Shown: positions 50,792 to 58,293 of the stretch, piece after piece | Layout of the letters: each line of letters begins with the position of its first letter | How positions within the stretch are numbered: the stretch's first letter is position 1 | NCBI RefSeq assembly: GCF_001921215.1 | Contig: NZ_MSIF01000038.1 | Span: 1-60,567, forward strand | DNA from: Actinophytocola xinjiangensis | GTDB lineage: Bacteria > Actinomycetota > Actinomycetes > Mycobacteriales > Pseudonocardiaceae | DNA: 60,567 bases | Reading direction: 5' to 3' | Notes under the pieces: generated by a model | What the model saw: only the letters and a program-made list of their open reading frames with translations | What the model was told of the DNA's origin: nothing | Databases searched by the model: none | Position numbers and translations under genes: made by a program

Positions 50792-51269
50792 CCAGCGGCG
50801 ATCCGTGCGAGAAAGTGGGTATGGGTGCGCCGGAGGACCTCGGTGATGTCGACGGTCCACTGGTTGACGTAGTCGTACACGGTCGGCCCGCCGTGTAGCT
50901 CTGATATAGGGTGATCGTGTCGTCGTTTGTCAGGTCGTTCTCGCGGGCACCGGATGGTGGCGGGTTCGCAGCGTCCGGTCGCGCAGGACCACAAGCGTGG
51001 CGGCGGCCAGCGCGGCGGCTACGGCGATCGTGATGCGAAGGTGGCTCGTCCGTCTTCGGGCGGCAGGCCGGTGCGACTGGCGAGCAACACGTGGGTCCAG
51101 GTCTGCCCGCTCTTGGGCTGCTCGTACAGCTGTTCAGCACGGCCTGCAACGGCGTGCGTCAGGTCGTCTGCTGCCGCCAACACCGGGCCTCCGGATCGGC
51201 GCTGGTTGAAGTTCGATTCGTGCATGTTGGTTTGTGGTCACCTCGGCGCACTTTTGACAAAATGACCGG
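50792..51269. other. Island region without a supported gene
   Basis: A minus-strand frame (51225-51019, 68 aa, starting MHESNFNQRRSGGPVLAAADD) looks more protein-like than its neighbours but is short and has no ribosome site. A minus-strand segment near 50800-50890 reads VYDYVNQWTVDITEVLRR out of context. TTGACA occurs at 51254-51259. No gene is claimed. Confidence 0.35.
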
Positions 51270-51281
51270 GTGGTTGGAAGC

Positions 51282-51761
51282 GTGACGGAACCTGGTCGGT
51301 TTCGGGATCGGCGGGAGCGTAAGTACGGGTATGATTTCGTCGACGAGGTGCTGGTGGTCTGCCCTCACTGCGATGGCTGTGCGGTTGTCGCGCCGTGCCC
51401 CGAGAGGTCGAGCGTCCGACGGCGCCTGCGCTGCGCGGCGTGTGGTTACGCCAAGGACAAGACGGTCAACTCCGTCGTTGTTGGCGGCCCGGTCGATCCC
51501 TGGTTCCGACGGCCGGTCTGGTTACGGGCGACATGTCGAGGACATGTGTTGTGGGCGTACAACGGCCGCCACCTCGACCTGCTGAAGTCGTACGTGGCGG
51601 CCCGGTTGCGTGAGCGCGGCAGGATGGAACCCGGAGCGCCGCAGAGCTTGGTCGAACGACTACCTACCTGGCTCAAGACTGCGAAGAACCGCGACGAGAT
51701 CCTGCGAACGATCAGACGCCTGCGGTGCGCCATCCCGTCGTCACCGCCGCCACCGACGTGA
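51282..51761 (+). CDS. Zinc-ribbon protein (TFIIB-type)
   Basis: The GTG at 51282 gives 159 aa; the GTG at 51270 adds four residues. Four cysteines in CPHCDGC and CAACGY spacing form a zinc ribbon at the N-terminal end (CPHC ... CAAC). The later WFRRPVWLRATCRGHVLWAYNGRHLDLL and WLKTAKNRDEILRTIRRLR segments are seen in a family of actinobacterial small zinc-ribbon proteins of unknown role, often near mobile or defence genes. It converges on the caspase operon. Confidence 0.65.
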   Translation: MTEPGRFRDRRERKYGYDFVDEVLVVCPHCDGCAVVAPCPERSSVRRRLRCAACGYAKDKTVNSVVVGGPVDPWFRRPVWLRATCRGHVLWAYNGRHLDLLKSYVAARLRERGRMEPGAPQSLVERLPTWLKTAKNRDEILRTIRRLRCAIPSSPPPPT

Positions 51762-51781
51762 CATCGGCTGGTCTGTACCGG

Positions 51782-52225
51782 TCAGCGTCGGACGCGGCGT
51801 TCGTGGAAATCTTCTGCGGTGTCGAGGATGTGGTCGATGGTGGCGGCGACACGGGCATCCGTGTTGGTCAGGTGGCGCACGATCGCCGCGCCGGCGTTGG
51901 ACAGTGCGGCGGGTGGCGGCTGGAAAGTCCGGAAGAGCGGTGGGAACCCGTAGATCTCGCGCAGGATTTCCTCGATCACGAACTCGTTGACCGGCCGTCG
52001 CTCACGGCGGTGCGCGGTCGCGACCTGTTTGCTGAACCTGGCGATGTCGTTGATGTCGCTGGGGTTGGCCAGTCGTGGTCCGACGAGCACTGCGGTCACG
52101 GAGACGAGGAATCCGTTGAAGGCGATTCTGTCTTCCGGTGAGAGGGCGTCGTTGAGTGCCTTCGTCCGGCGGTCCTTGAGGACGAGGCATCTGATCTGGT
52201 CACGAAACCGCGGTTCCACTGGCAC
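51782..52225 (-). CDS. Conserved-looking protein of unknown function, last gene of the caspase operon
   Basis: AGGAGG lies five bases before the GTG. The 147-aa protein is mainly helical with regularly placed Arg/Leu/Ala, a segment AVLVGPRLANPSDINDIARFSKQV and a short Pro-rich turn (FQPPPAALS). I do not recognise the family. It follows the 92-aa gene by nine bases and should be co-transcribed with it. Confidence 0.65.
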   Translation of the reverse strand: MPVEPRFRDQIRCLVLKDRRTKALNDALSPEDRIAFNGFLVSVTAVLVGPRLANPSDINDIARFSKQVATAHRRERRPVNEFVIEEILREIYGFPPLFRTFQPPPAALSNAGAAIVRHLTNTDARVAATIDHILDTAEDFHERRVRR

Positions 52226-52234
52226 GGTGGCCTC

Positions 52235-52513
52235 CTATTCGAGGTGGGTGAAACTCATCAGGACGTCGAGCACCGCATCCTCGAACGATTCGTGGCGGCG
52301 GCCGACCTCGTCCACACGGAGAAGTCCGGTGTTTCGGACGACGGCGAAGGCCGACCACAGGCCGAGGTGGTGTTCCGCCCAGCCGGCGTGGAAGGTCTCC
52401 GCGTTCTCCTCGCAGACCACGTCCACCTTGTCCTCGCCGAGCCTTGGTCGTAGCGAGAACCGATGACGTTCGAGGGATTGGCGGAGTTCCGGGCTGACGT
52501 CGGGGGTCGTCAT
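52235..52513 (-). CDS. Small protein of unknown function in the caspase operon
   Basis: The 92-aa protein starts at an ATG that overlaps the caspase stop (ATGA), so synthesis is coupled to the protease. It is acidic in parts (GEDKVDVVCEENAETFHAGWAEHH) and contains one cysteine. A regulator, substrate or inhibitor of the protease would fit this position, but nothing in the sequence proves it. Confidence 0.65.
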   Translation of the reverse strand: MTTPDVSPELRQSLERHRFSLRPRLGEDKVDVVCEENAETFHAGWAEHHLGLWSAFAVVRNTGLLRVDEVGRRHESFEDAVLDVLMSFTHLE

Positions 52514-54069
52514 GGTGCTCTCCTGGGGTGTGGTTGGGTCACCTCGTTGCTCGGTGTCGTGCGGGGGAGTCCGGCTGCGTGGTCGCGGAGCTTCCCCGGG
52601 CCGGCGGCGTTGTAGTAGTCGCGCGCCGCGCGCGCCAGAGTGGCCTTGGGGGGCCGTTGGGCGAGGAAGTCGATGAGGACGCGCTCCTGCTCTGGGGTGG
52701 TGAGGGTGGACCACTCGCCGTGCGGACCGCCGCAGGCGTCGAGGAGGACGTCGAGGCACTGAGCGGTTGCCAGCGCTGTACTGCCATCCCAGTCGGCCAG
52801 CCAGCCTTGGCGTGACGTCTCGGCGGTGGGGCGGGGGCGTGTGGGCGCCGACTCTTTCTCGTGGCGCACGGTCTCGGGGTCCGTGGAGGCGATCCCGAGG
52901 CGGATGCGTTGCCGTAGTCCTGCCAGTAGTTCCTTGGCGGCGCCGTTGCCTCGGCGCGCGGCGAGGTCATACCAGAACACGGCCTGGCGCGGATCCTTGT
53001 ATCGCTGCTCGTAGAGCTGTCCGAGGTGTAGCGGACCGACGGGGTCGCCGGCCTCCGAGGCCTTCGTGTACCAGTGCGTGGCTTCCAGGAGGGCTTTCCC
53101 GGTAATCGGCCCTGGCTCGACACCCTGCATCCTGGCCTGGATTCGGCCCTCGGCGATCTGCCCGAGCCGGTTCATCGAAGGAGCGTGACCGGCTTCGGCT
53201 GCCGCGCGGTACGTCGCGGTGATCATCGGCAGTCTCTCGATTCCGTCTCTGGTCTCCTGGCGGTAGGCCTCCTGGAAGACGGTGTTCAGGTCGGTGGCGG
53301 GCCCGGTCGGGAGGTCGGGGGAGTTGTTGTTGGCGAACACCCAGTTGGCCGCGTGATCCTCGATGCGTCGGCCAGGCTCGGGTCTGCCGTCCTCGATCAG
53401 TCGGTCGGCGACCACGGTGAAGATGTGGTCGAAGGTGAGTTGGGTGGGTGCGCCGGGGATGCCCTCGCGCACCGTTTGGACAAGGGCCTTGGTGAAGCAG
53501 GTCTGTGCGTCAGCGACCGTCTCCGGCTCGTGCCAGGAGGTCTCGAACGCGCTGCTGCTCATCAACACGTAGGCACCGGACACCGGGGGCAGACGGCTGG
53601 CGGACAGACGGCCGTACTCCTCGGTGGCGAGTCCCGCGTAGCAACAGTCGAGCACCGCGATCTTGACGGTGGCCTTGCTGGCACGGAACGCGTCCCGCAC
53701 GGCCTCGAACGGCAGGCCCGTGGCAGCGACGTAGTTCGTATCGGTCCGGGTGTCGCCCACGGTGAGGTGCAACCGTTCGCGGTGATCGTAGATCCCGTGT
53801 CCGACGTAGTAGAAGAACAGGACGTCGGTGGCTTCGAGGAACGTGTCGATGAGTTCGACGCGGATCTTGTCGAGGGTGGGACGGTTGGCGAACAGCCTGA
53901 TGGCGGAGTCGTCGTTCGGCCATGGGCCGCACACGGGGTCATGGAGCAGGTCCAGCATCCGGTGGAAGCTGCGGTTGACCGCGGGAACCTGGTCGAAGTC
54001 CTGGTATTCCCATGTGCCCATGAGGACCGCACGTGACCGGGAAAAGTCCCGGTGCGCCAGGTCAGTCAT
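52510..54069 (-). CDS. Caspase-like (peptidase C14) protein with Sel1-like repeats
   Basis: The 519-aa protein has a caspase/metacaspase fold in residues 1-~250. YYVGHG carries the catalytic His91 and AVLDCCYAG carries the catalytic cysteine (C143), each at the end of a hydrophobic strand. Residues ~300-380 contain Sel1/TPR-like helical repeats (MNRLGQIAEG, ATHWYTKASEAGDP, AVFWYDLAARRGNGAAKEL). The C-terminal ~130 residues are helical and unknown. The start overlaps the EACC1-like gene by 8 nt. Such proteases act as death effectors or processing enzymes in bacterial conflict systems. Confidence 0.85.
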   Translation of the reverse strand: MTDLAHRDFSRSRAVLMGTWEYQDFDQVPAVNRSFHRMLDLLHDPVCGPWPNDDSAIRLFANRPTLDKIRVELIDTFLEATDVLFFYYVGHGIYDHRERLHLTVGDTRTDTNYVAATGLPFEAVRDAFRASKATVKIAVLDCCYAGLATEEYGRLSASRLPPVSGAYVLMSSSAFETSWHEPETVADAQTCFTKALVQTVREGIPGAPTQLTFDHIFTVVADRLIEDGRPEPGRRIEDHAANWVFANNNSPDLPTGPATDLNTVFQEAYRQETRDGIERLPMITATYRAAAEAGHAPSMNRLGQIAEGRIQARMQGVEPGPITGKALLEATHWYTKASEAGDPVGPLHLGQLYEQRYKDPRQAVFWYDLAARRGNGAAKELLAGLRQRIRLGIASTDPETVRHEKESAPTRPRPTAETSRQGWLADWDGSTALATAQCLDVLLDACGGPHGEWSTLTTPEQERVLIDFLAQRPPKATLARAARDYYNAAGPGKLRDHAAGLPRTTPSNEVTQPHPRRAP

Positions 54070-54433
54070 CGCCGATCAGACGCTGGGTGATCTCCAGGAC
54101 TTCCTCGGGGTCAGGGAGGTTGGTGCCGTCGACGGTCACCGACCGGTCGCCTCGGGTGATCGTCACGGTGACCGACGAGCGCCGGGACCGGATGAATGCC
54201 GGCAGAGTCCGGATGACGAGGCTGAGCACCGCTGCGGACGGCACGAGCAGTTGTAGGACCTCGGCGCCGCCGAGTTCGTCGTCTTCGGGGCGGGCGTGTT
54301 GCCTGGTGACGGTGGCCTCGGGGATGGTGGTGAGGCGGCGGAACAGCGGACCGACGTCGGCCAGCTCGGAGACCGTCACCGTGCAGGCGTACGGCACGCG
54401 GGCGGCACCCTGGTCGGGAAGCGGTTCAGGCAT
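54062..54433 (-). CDS. EACC1-like effector-associated small protein
   Basis: The 123-aa protein has a C-terminal half LLVPSAAVLSLVIRTLPAFI followed by RRSSVTVTITRGDRSVTVDG and a final helix, the pattern of the effector-associated constant component (EACC1) found beside caspases and trypsin-like proteases in actinobacterial conflict systems. The hydrophobic helix may insert in or touch the membrane. It follows the 70-aa gene by two bases and overlaps the caspase gene. Confidence 0.7.
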   Translation of the reverse strand: MPEPLPDQGAARVPYACTVTVSELADVGPLFRRLTTIPEATVTRQHARPEDDELGGAEVLQLLVPSAAVLSLVIRTLPAFIRSRRSSVTVTITRGDRSVTVDGTNLPDPEEVLEITQRLIGDD

Positions 54434-54435
54434 GG

Positions 54436-54648
54436 TCAGATCTCCACCCGTCGGTTCACGTTGTAGTAGAGCGTGATGTCTTCGGGAGCGTGCAGGCGAT
54501 AGTCCTCGCCGTCGACGCTGACCACGCAGACCCAGTGGGGCGGAGCTGAGTCGGGCGCGGCGAGAATGAAGGGACCCTGTCCGTTGATACCCCACACGGT
54601 GGCGCCCAGGCCCACGGTGTGACCGTCCTTGGTGCGGTAGGTAGCCAT
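54436..54648 (-). CDS. 70-aa protein of unknown function, first gene of the caspase operon
   Basis: The ATG at 54648 is chosen; upstream frame sequence (to 54705) is unlike protein and crosses a palindrome. The product is rich in strands (TVGLGATVWGING, HWVCVVSVDGEDYRLH) and has no cysteine pair or membrane segment. Function unknown. Its promoter region holds an inverted repeat abutting the start codon, so it may be where the operon is controlled. Confidence 0.6.
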   Translation of the reverse strand: MATYRTKDGHTVGLGATVWGINGQGPFILAAPDSAPPHWVCVVSVDGEDYRLHAPEDITLYYNVNRRVEI

Positions 54649-54661
54649 ACGACAAGTCGTA
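54648..54661. promoter_or_regulatory. Palindrome at the start of the caspase operon
   Basis: TACGAC (54648-54653) and GTCGTA (54656-54661) form a 6-bp inverted repeat with a 2-nt centre that abuts the ATG of the first gene. It is placed to act as an operator on a short-leader or leaderless mRNA. Confidence 0.45.
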
Positions 54662-54796
54662 CCACGGGCTTGGGGGCACGGGGGTGGTTGGCACATGGAG
54701 GCCATGCGGTCACGATGGTTCGGCCGGGGAGAAACACGGAAAATATTCGGCTGTGGGCGATCAAGTGTGGATGAAGGAGAAGGAGAAAATCGGGAG

Positions 54797-54825
54797 AGTT
54801 CACTATGCTGTTGGTGACGTGAACT
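54797..54825. repeat. Inverted repeat near attR
   Basis: AGTTCAC (54797-54803) and GTGAACT (54819-54825) form a perfect 7-bp inverted repeat with a 15-nt spacer in the non-coding DNA before attR. It could be a site for an excision or regulatory protein. Confidence 0.4.
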
Positions 54826-54852
54826 GCATTCAACAGACTTGAACTACCCTCC

Positions 54853-54962
54853 TTTACGCAGGGGATTCTCTATTTCCGCAGGTCAGGGGATTGTGATAAC
54901 GACGCTGGGGGTCAAGGGGTCGCAGGTTCAAATCCTGTCAGCCCGACGGTCGTTTACGCAGG
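54853..54962 (+). repeat. Direct repeats flanking attR (candidate integrase arm sites)
   Basis: TTTACGCAGG at 54853-54862, TTTCCGCAGG at 54873-54882 and TTTACGCAGG at 54953-54962 lie 20 and 80 bp apart around the attR core. The second and third continue with TCAGG. A related TTTCGCCAGGTCAG occurs just inside attL at 43948-43961. Confidence 0.5.
54905..54947 (+). repeat. attR: 43-bp direct repeat of the tRNA-Pro 3' half
   Basis: This copy is identical to 43878-43920 but lacks the 5' half of the tRNA, so it is the far end of the island and not a tRNA gene. Confidence 0.95.
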
Positions 54963-54999
54963 TCAGGCCCTGTTCGCAGTTCAGCGGACAGGGCCTGAC
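54962..54999 (+). terminator. Strong hairpin after attR, probably the original tRNA-Pro terminator
   Basis: GTCAGGCCCTGT (54962-54973) and ACAGGGCCTGAC (54988-54999) pair perfectly over 12 bp around a 14-nt loop. Before the island entered, this hairpin would have stood directly after tRNA-Pro. Confidence 0.65.
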
Positions 55000-55050
55000 G
55001 CGTCTCCGAGTGACTAACTGAGTGACTATGCGATGCCAGTTGGGTCCGGC

Positions 55051-55599
55051 CTAGTAGAGGCGGGGAGCCTGCCCCTTGAAGGGCTGTGGTTGTATCTGGC
55101 GGGGCTCATCGACACACCATTGATGCCCGGCGGCATCGCTCCAGCGCAGCCGCCATGCCGTCAGTGCCAGAGGCGGAGGTGTCGGGGTGCTCACCTTCAT
55201 CATGAAGTAGCGCTTTGGCTCTGCTGGTTCTCCGGGTTGAACGATCTCAGATTGGACCGCCCAGCTTGGTTGCTTGTCCACTGCTGTGCCCGACGGCCAC
55301 ACCTCCGCGTGGACGTCGAAGATGGGTTGTTCGCTGTAGTTCGTGAAGTAGATCATCAGTTCGTATTGGTATCCATTTTCATCATGTCCAACCTCTCTGA
55401 CGCCAGTGCCGCCGACTCGAACCATGCGGGCTTCGCGCCACGACTTCTCCGAGTCCGCTCGCGTCTGTCGTCGACGATCCGAAAGCGCGATCCATAGGGC
55501 AACAGCGACCGCTGCTGCGGTGAACACTGCGCCGACTGCTTGCCCGATGGCCGCAATCCAGTCGGCTGCCGTAGCTTCGTCGGCAAGGCTGATTAGCAT
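55051..55599 (-). CDS. Membrane-anchored protein of unknown function
   Basis: The ATG at 55599 gives 182 aa beginning MLISLADEATAADWIAAIGQ. One hydrophobic segment (about residues 14-36) is followed by a basic stop-transfer (DRRRQTR) and a soluble strand-rich domain (YQYELMIYFTNYSEQPIFDVHAEVWP). Small membrane proteins of this shape are common in actinobacterial accessory DNA and some accompany defence genes. The family is not recognised. Confidence 0.65.
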   Translation of the reverse strand: MLISLADEATAADWIAAIGQAVGAVFTAAAVAVALWIALSDRRRQTRADSEKSWREARMVRVGGTGVREVGHDENGYQYELMIYFTNYSEQPIFDVHAEVWPSGTAVDKQPSWAVQSEIVQPGEPAEPKRYFMMKVSTPTPPPLALTAWRLRWSDAAGHQWCVDEPRQIQPQPFKGQAPRLY

Positions 55600-55711
55600 G
55601 GTGAACAGTGTCGACTCTCGGGCATGGTGGCGGTGAACGACGCGCGCTGTGGCTGGCAACATTCTTGCAACGCGAGGTAACGGAGTGTCGTTCAGTTTCG
55701 ATGGAACGTCC

Positions 55712-56227
55712 ATGAGTGACCCGTGGGCTATAGTGAAGCACTTTGTGCGCTGTTACTACTGCAAAAAGGCGGTAAACGCGACTGAGGCAGGTGTTGTGCA
55801 TGATGACGGTCCACGTACCTTCATTCCGGAAAGGACCACCCTGGTATCATGTGACGAATGCGGGGGTCCGCTTGTCTTTAGGCAATATCAAGCTGATGGA
55901 GATGCCTGGGATGACATGGACAGGGTTTGGCCAGGAGCGCCTAGGAGGCTTAGCTGGTCGATACCTAAAGAGTTGAGGCAAGAGCACGCGGAGGCCACTA
56001 AATGCTTGGAGGCGAATGCCTTCACGGCGGTCGTGGTTATGGTTCGTAGAACCTTGGAAGGCGTGGCGGCTCTTCATGGAATAGCGGAGCGAAATCTAAT
56101 GAAATCGCTCGCGATGATGCAGGATAGTGGAGCGCTTGATCCGCGCCTCGTTGAGTGGTCGAAAGCGCTTCGTGTTCTTGGGAATGAGGGAGCTCGAGAA
56201 TATCAAGAGGAACTGGGATCCGGGTGA
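55712..56227 (+). pseudogene. DUF4145 domain protein, 3' end replaced
   Basis: The frame starts MSDPWAIVKHFVRCYYCKK with paired cysteines (CYYC and CDEC) and the DUF4145 helices IPKELRQEHAEATKCLEANAFTAVVVMVRRTLEGVAALHG...LMKSLAMM and ALRVLGNEGA. Family members go on with a His-containing tail after GNEGA. Here the frame meets toxin-like sequence at about 56197 and stops after a short unrelated peptide. Recombination or deletion has therefore fused two accessory genes. DUF4145 is often found in restriction and defence contexts. Confidence 0.65.
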
Positions 56228-56433
56228 TCTCGATGACGATGGCTATCATGCGTCGCGAGGAAATCAGGCAGAGAACAAGGAATTCAGGGGATGCGCTGCA
56301 CGAGGTCGAACGAAGCATTGGTCGGGAGATAACGCCCGCAGAGCGTCGATCCCTGCATGATAGAGTCACTAGGCAGGGGTACGACTATCACCGAATCGTG
56401 GAAGAGGGAAAGGGGTTGTTCGGTGGCTGTTGA
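56180..56433 (+). pseudogene. C-terminal domain of a polymorphic toxin, frameshifted
   Basis: In one frame the DNA reads DPGDLDDDGYHASRGNQAENKEF and, after a one-base shift in the GGGG run at about 56286-56289, continues DALHEVERSIGREITPAERRSLHD and GYDYHRIVEEGKGLFGGC. Together these make one continuous domain like C-terminal toxin modules of Rhs/WXG-type polymorphic toxins, with the usual LHD...GYDYH...IVEEG pattern. The upstream carrier is missing and the extra G breaks the frame. Confidence 0.6.
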
Positions 56434-56881
56434 CGATCAGATGGCTGAGACCCGAGGACTCCTCCAGGGTGCGAAAGTTCACTCTGTCGGCAGGGCTGCA
56501 GGCATGGGTGTGGTTGAGTTTGCTGGGCTTCGTGGTGACGTGATCGGTTTACACATGCAGTGTCCTTTTCGGATCTTGCAGGAAGGGCAGGTGATTCTGG
56601 GGTCTCGCGACATGAGGTATCCGCAACGGGGAGCGGGTTCGGAAGCATTTGAACAGTTCGGGACCGTATATGATTCGCGGGCTGCGAAGTTGAATGGGAT
56701 CTTCGAGCGGCTTCGGCCGGTCGTGTCGGAGGTGACCTTCGGTGACTCCGGACATCTCGCTGTGGGTTGGGAACCTCGTTTTCGGATTGAGGTCTTTCCT
56801 GACTGTTCCGGCAGCATGGAAGCTTGGAGAGTTTTTCGGCGGGGAGGTCCTCACTGCGGGTTTCCTCAGGGCGTCATCTGA
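56423..56881 (+). CDS. Immunity-like protein (DUF6188-like)
   Basis: The GTG at 56423 overlaps the toxin tail stop; an ATG at 56441 is an alternative. The 152-aa product has the pattern GLLQGAKVHSVGRAAGM, LHMQCPFRIL, VTFGDSGHLAV and RIEVFPDCSGSMEAWRVFR, similar to a family of actinobacterial small proteins found after polymorphic toxins. The position supports an immunity role. It appears intact. Confidence 0.6.
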   Translation: MAVDDQMAETRGLLQGAKVHSVGRAAGMGVVEFAGLRGDVIGLHMQCPFRILQEGQVILGSRDMRYPQRGAGSEAFEQFGTVYDSRAAKLNGIFERLRPVVSEVTFGDSGHLAVGWEPRFRIEVFPDCSGSMEAWRVFRRGGPHCGFPQGVI

Positions 56882-57154
56882 GCTGAGGGCTGGAGGATTC
56901 ATTCGAGCTGAATTCTCCAGTCTGGATACTGTCTCGAGCAGGGATTCATCCGGTTGTGTCCCCGGCCGGCGACTCGGAATGGCTGGCGGAAATCTCGTAG
57001 CCCATCGCCACCAAAGACGGCCGATTCGGAAGACTGCCCGAGACGGGAGGGTCCATGACAAACTCAGTGACCGCTACGGGGTTCCGATTGATGAATACAA
57101 AAACACATTCGATTATCGTCAAGATCTAGATTTTCGGATTCTGAGAAGGCAGAG

Positions 57155-57535
57155 ATGGATTATCCAGAATATTTCAGTGTAGCGCACAGGTCACCTGCGG
57201 CTCTCGGTTTGGATGGATCATTTGTGACTGCTGCCGCGTTCGTTTCAGGTTGCGATGTGGGTAGTTCATGGCGGCTTTTGGATGGTTCTCGAGAGTGGCT
57301 TGTGCTTGAACTCGGCAGGGGTCTGAACTTGGGATGGCAGCCTCTTGTGCTTCTCAATGTAATGCCTAGTGGATTCCGAAAATCTTCGACCGCCAAACTT
57401 GATAGCGAGGAGAATGCGATAGCCATCGATGGACTCTTTCGTTTGCTGAGGACGTTCTGGGAGGTTCGAAATGTGCATGGCCTGGAGTGGATTCAGGTTC
57501 GCTATGCGGCTCTGAGTGAGGAGCTCAGCCGGTAA
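57155..57535 (+). CDS. Small protein, possibly an orphan immunity protein
   Basis: The 126-aa protein starts MDYPEYFSVAHRS after AAGGCAGAG. It is mixed alpha/beta with Trp-rich strands (WRLLDGSREWLVLELG, LNLGWQPLVLLNV). Base composition is below the backbone GC. Upstream DNA (57040-57150) reads VHDKLSDRYGVPIDEYKN in one frame, possibly another toxin scrap. The family is not recognised. Confidence 0.5.
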   Translation: MDYPEYFSVAHRSPAALGLDGSFVTAAAFVSGCDVGSSWRLLDGSREWLVLELGRGLNLGWQPLVLLNVMPSGFRKSSTAKLDSEENAIAIDGLFRLLRTFWEVRNVHGLEWIQVRYAALSEELSR

Positions 57536-57614
57536 GCGTTCTCCATGGTTGTTCGTTGTGGCAGGTGCGTTTCTCGGTAACGGAACGGTCGCGGTGAGGC
57601 GGTCGAGAGTGGCC

Positions 57615-57799
57615 TTAGAGCGTGTTTGAGATCTTGGTCGGTGTGGCCGGTTGATCTTGGTGGCGGGTTCGGCCAGGTGTGGTGGATGGCGCGTGAGCAG
57701 CGGTACCCGTCGGATCTGACTGATGCGGGGTGGGCGGTGGTGGAGCCGTTGCCGCCTGCTCCGGCCAGTCAAGGAATCAGACGATGGGTAAGGCACTGA
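57615..57799 (+). pseudogene. IS5-type transposase, N-terminal stub with possible IS end
   Basis: The ATG at 57686 starts AREQRYPSDLTDAGWAVVEPL, the well-known N-terminus of IS5/IS112-like transposases. After about 27 residues the sequence changes and stops at 57799. GAGCGTGTTTGAG at about 57618 resembles the terminal inverted repeat of such elements. The rest of the IS was lost in the rearrangement that also cut the next gene. Confidence 0.7.
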
Positions 57800-57951
57800 G
57801 CGGTGACCGGTTGCGGGCGAAGTGGGACAAGTACGCGCCGCGGTATGGCCGCGACATTGGGTTCTTCGAGCGGGTGCAGTTCGGCGGCGGCCGGGAGTCG
57901 GTTTGTTCGCAGGCACACAGGGACAGCGGCAGCGGGCGGCGGGTTTGGTAG
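57784..57951 (+). pseudogene. Class I methyltransferase, N-terminal fragment
   Basis: The ATG at 57784 begins a frame with KWDKYAPRYGRDIGFFERV and FGGGRESVCSQA, the N-terminus of a UbiE/MenG-like SAM-dependent methyltransferase. The frame stops at 57951 without motif I; the next part of the gene lies inverted just downstream. Confidence 0.6.
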
Positions 57952-57954
57952 TCG

Positions 57955-58160
57955 CCGAGCATCGCCTCGCGCAAGTCGATCTCGCGACCCAGTTCGGCCG
58001 CCCGAGGCCGGGCGTGCTCCAGCACGGCCGGACTGAAGTCGGTCCCGGTCAACCGCACGCCGTCCGGGTAGAACGCCAGGTTGCGGCCGTGCCCACCGCC
58101 ACCTCGAGAACGTAGTTGTCGAGAATGCGTTGCCGCAGAAGGGCTTGCTCGGCCGTCCTG
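57955..58160 (-). pseudogene. Class I methyltransferase, inverted middle fragment
   Basis: On the minus strand the DNA reads LEVAVGT, then after a one-base deletion GRNLAFYPDGVRLTGTDFSPAVLEHAR and RAAELGREIDLREA: SAM-binding motif I and the acidic loop of the same kind of methyltransferase whose N-terminus lies on the plus strand at 57784. An inversion plus a frameshift has destroyed the gene. Confidence 0.6.
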
Positions 58161-58270
58161 GGCGGGACGACCGCAAGGTTCTGCGCGGCACGGGCAGGCT
58201 GTGCCGCGACACAACAACGGCACCGTGGCTGACGCGGCACGAGCCATGCAGGGACTTGACTGTCCAGCTC

Positions 58271-58293
58271 CGTTAGTGAACTCTAACCGTTAG
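58271..58293. promoter_or_regulatory. ArsR-type operator before the ArsR-SRPBCC operon
   Basis: GTTAG (58271-58275), CTAAC (58283-58287) and GTTAG (58289-58293) form two overlapping inverted repeats that end at the GTG start. TTAGTGAACTCTAA is a typical layout for operators of ArsR regulators of SRPBCC genes. Confidence 0.55.

Noticed and set aside
54905-54947. A second tRNA-Pro at attR
   Set aside because: Only the 3' half is present; there is no acceptor 5' strand, D-arm or complete anticodon stem.
54839-55021. 60-aa open frame spanning attR
   Set aside because: It runs through the att core and a terminator hairpin and has no protein-like features.
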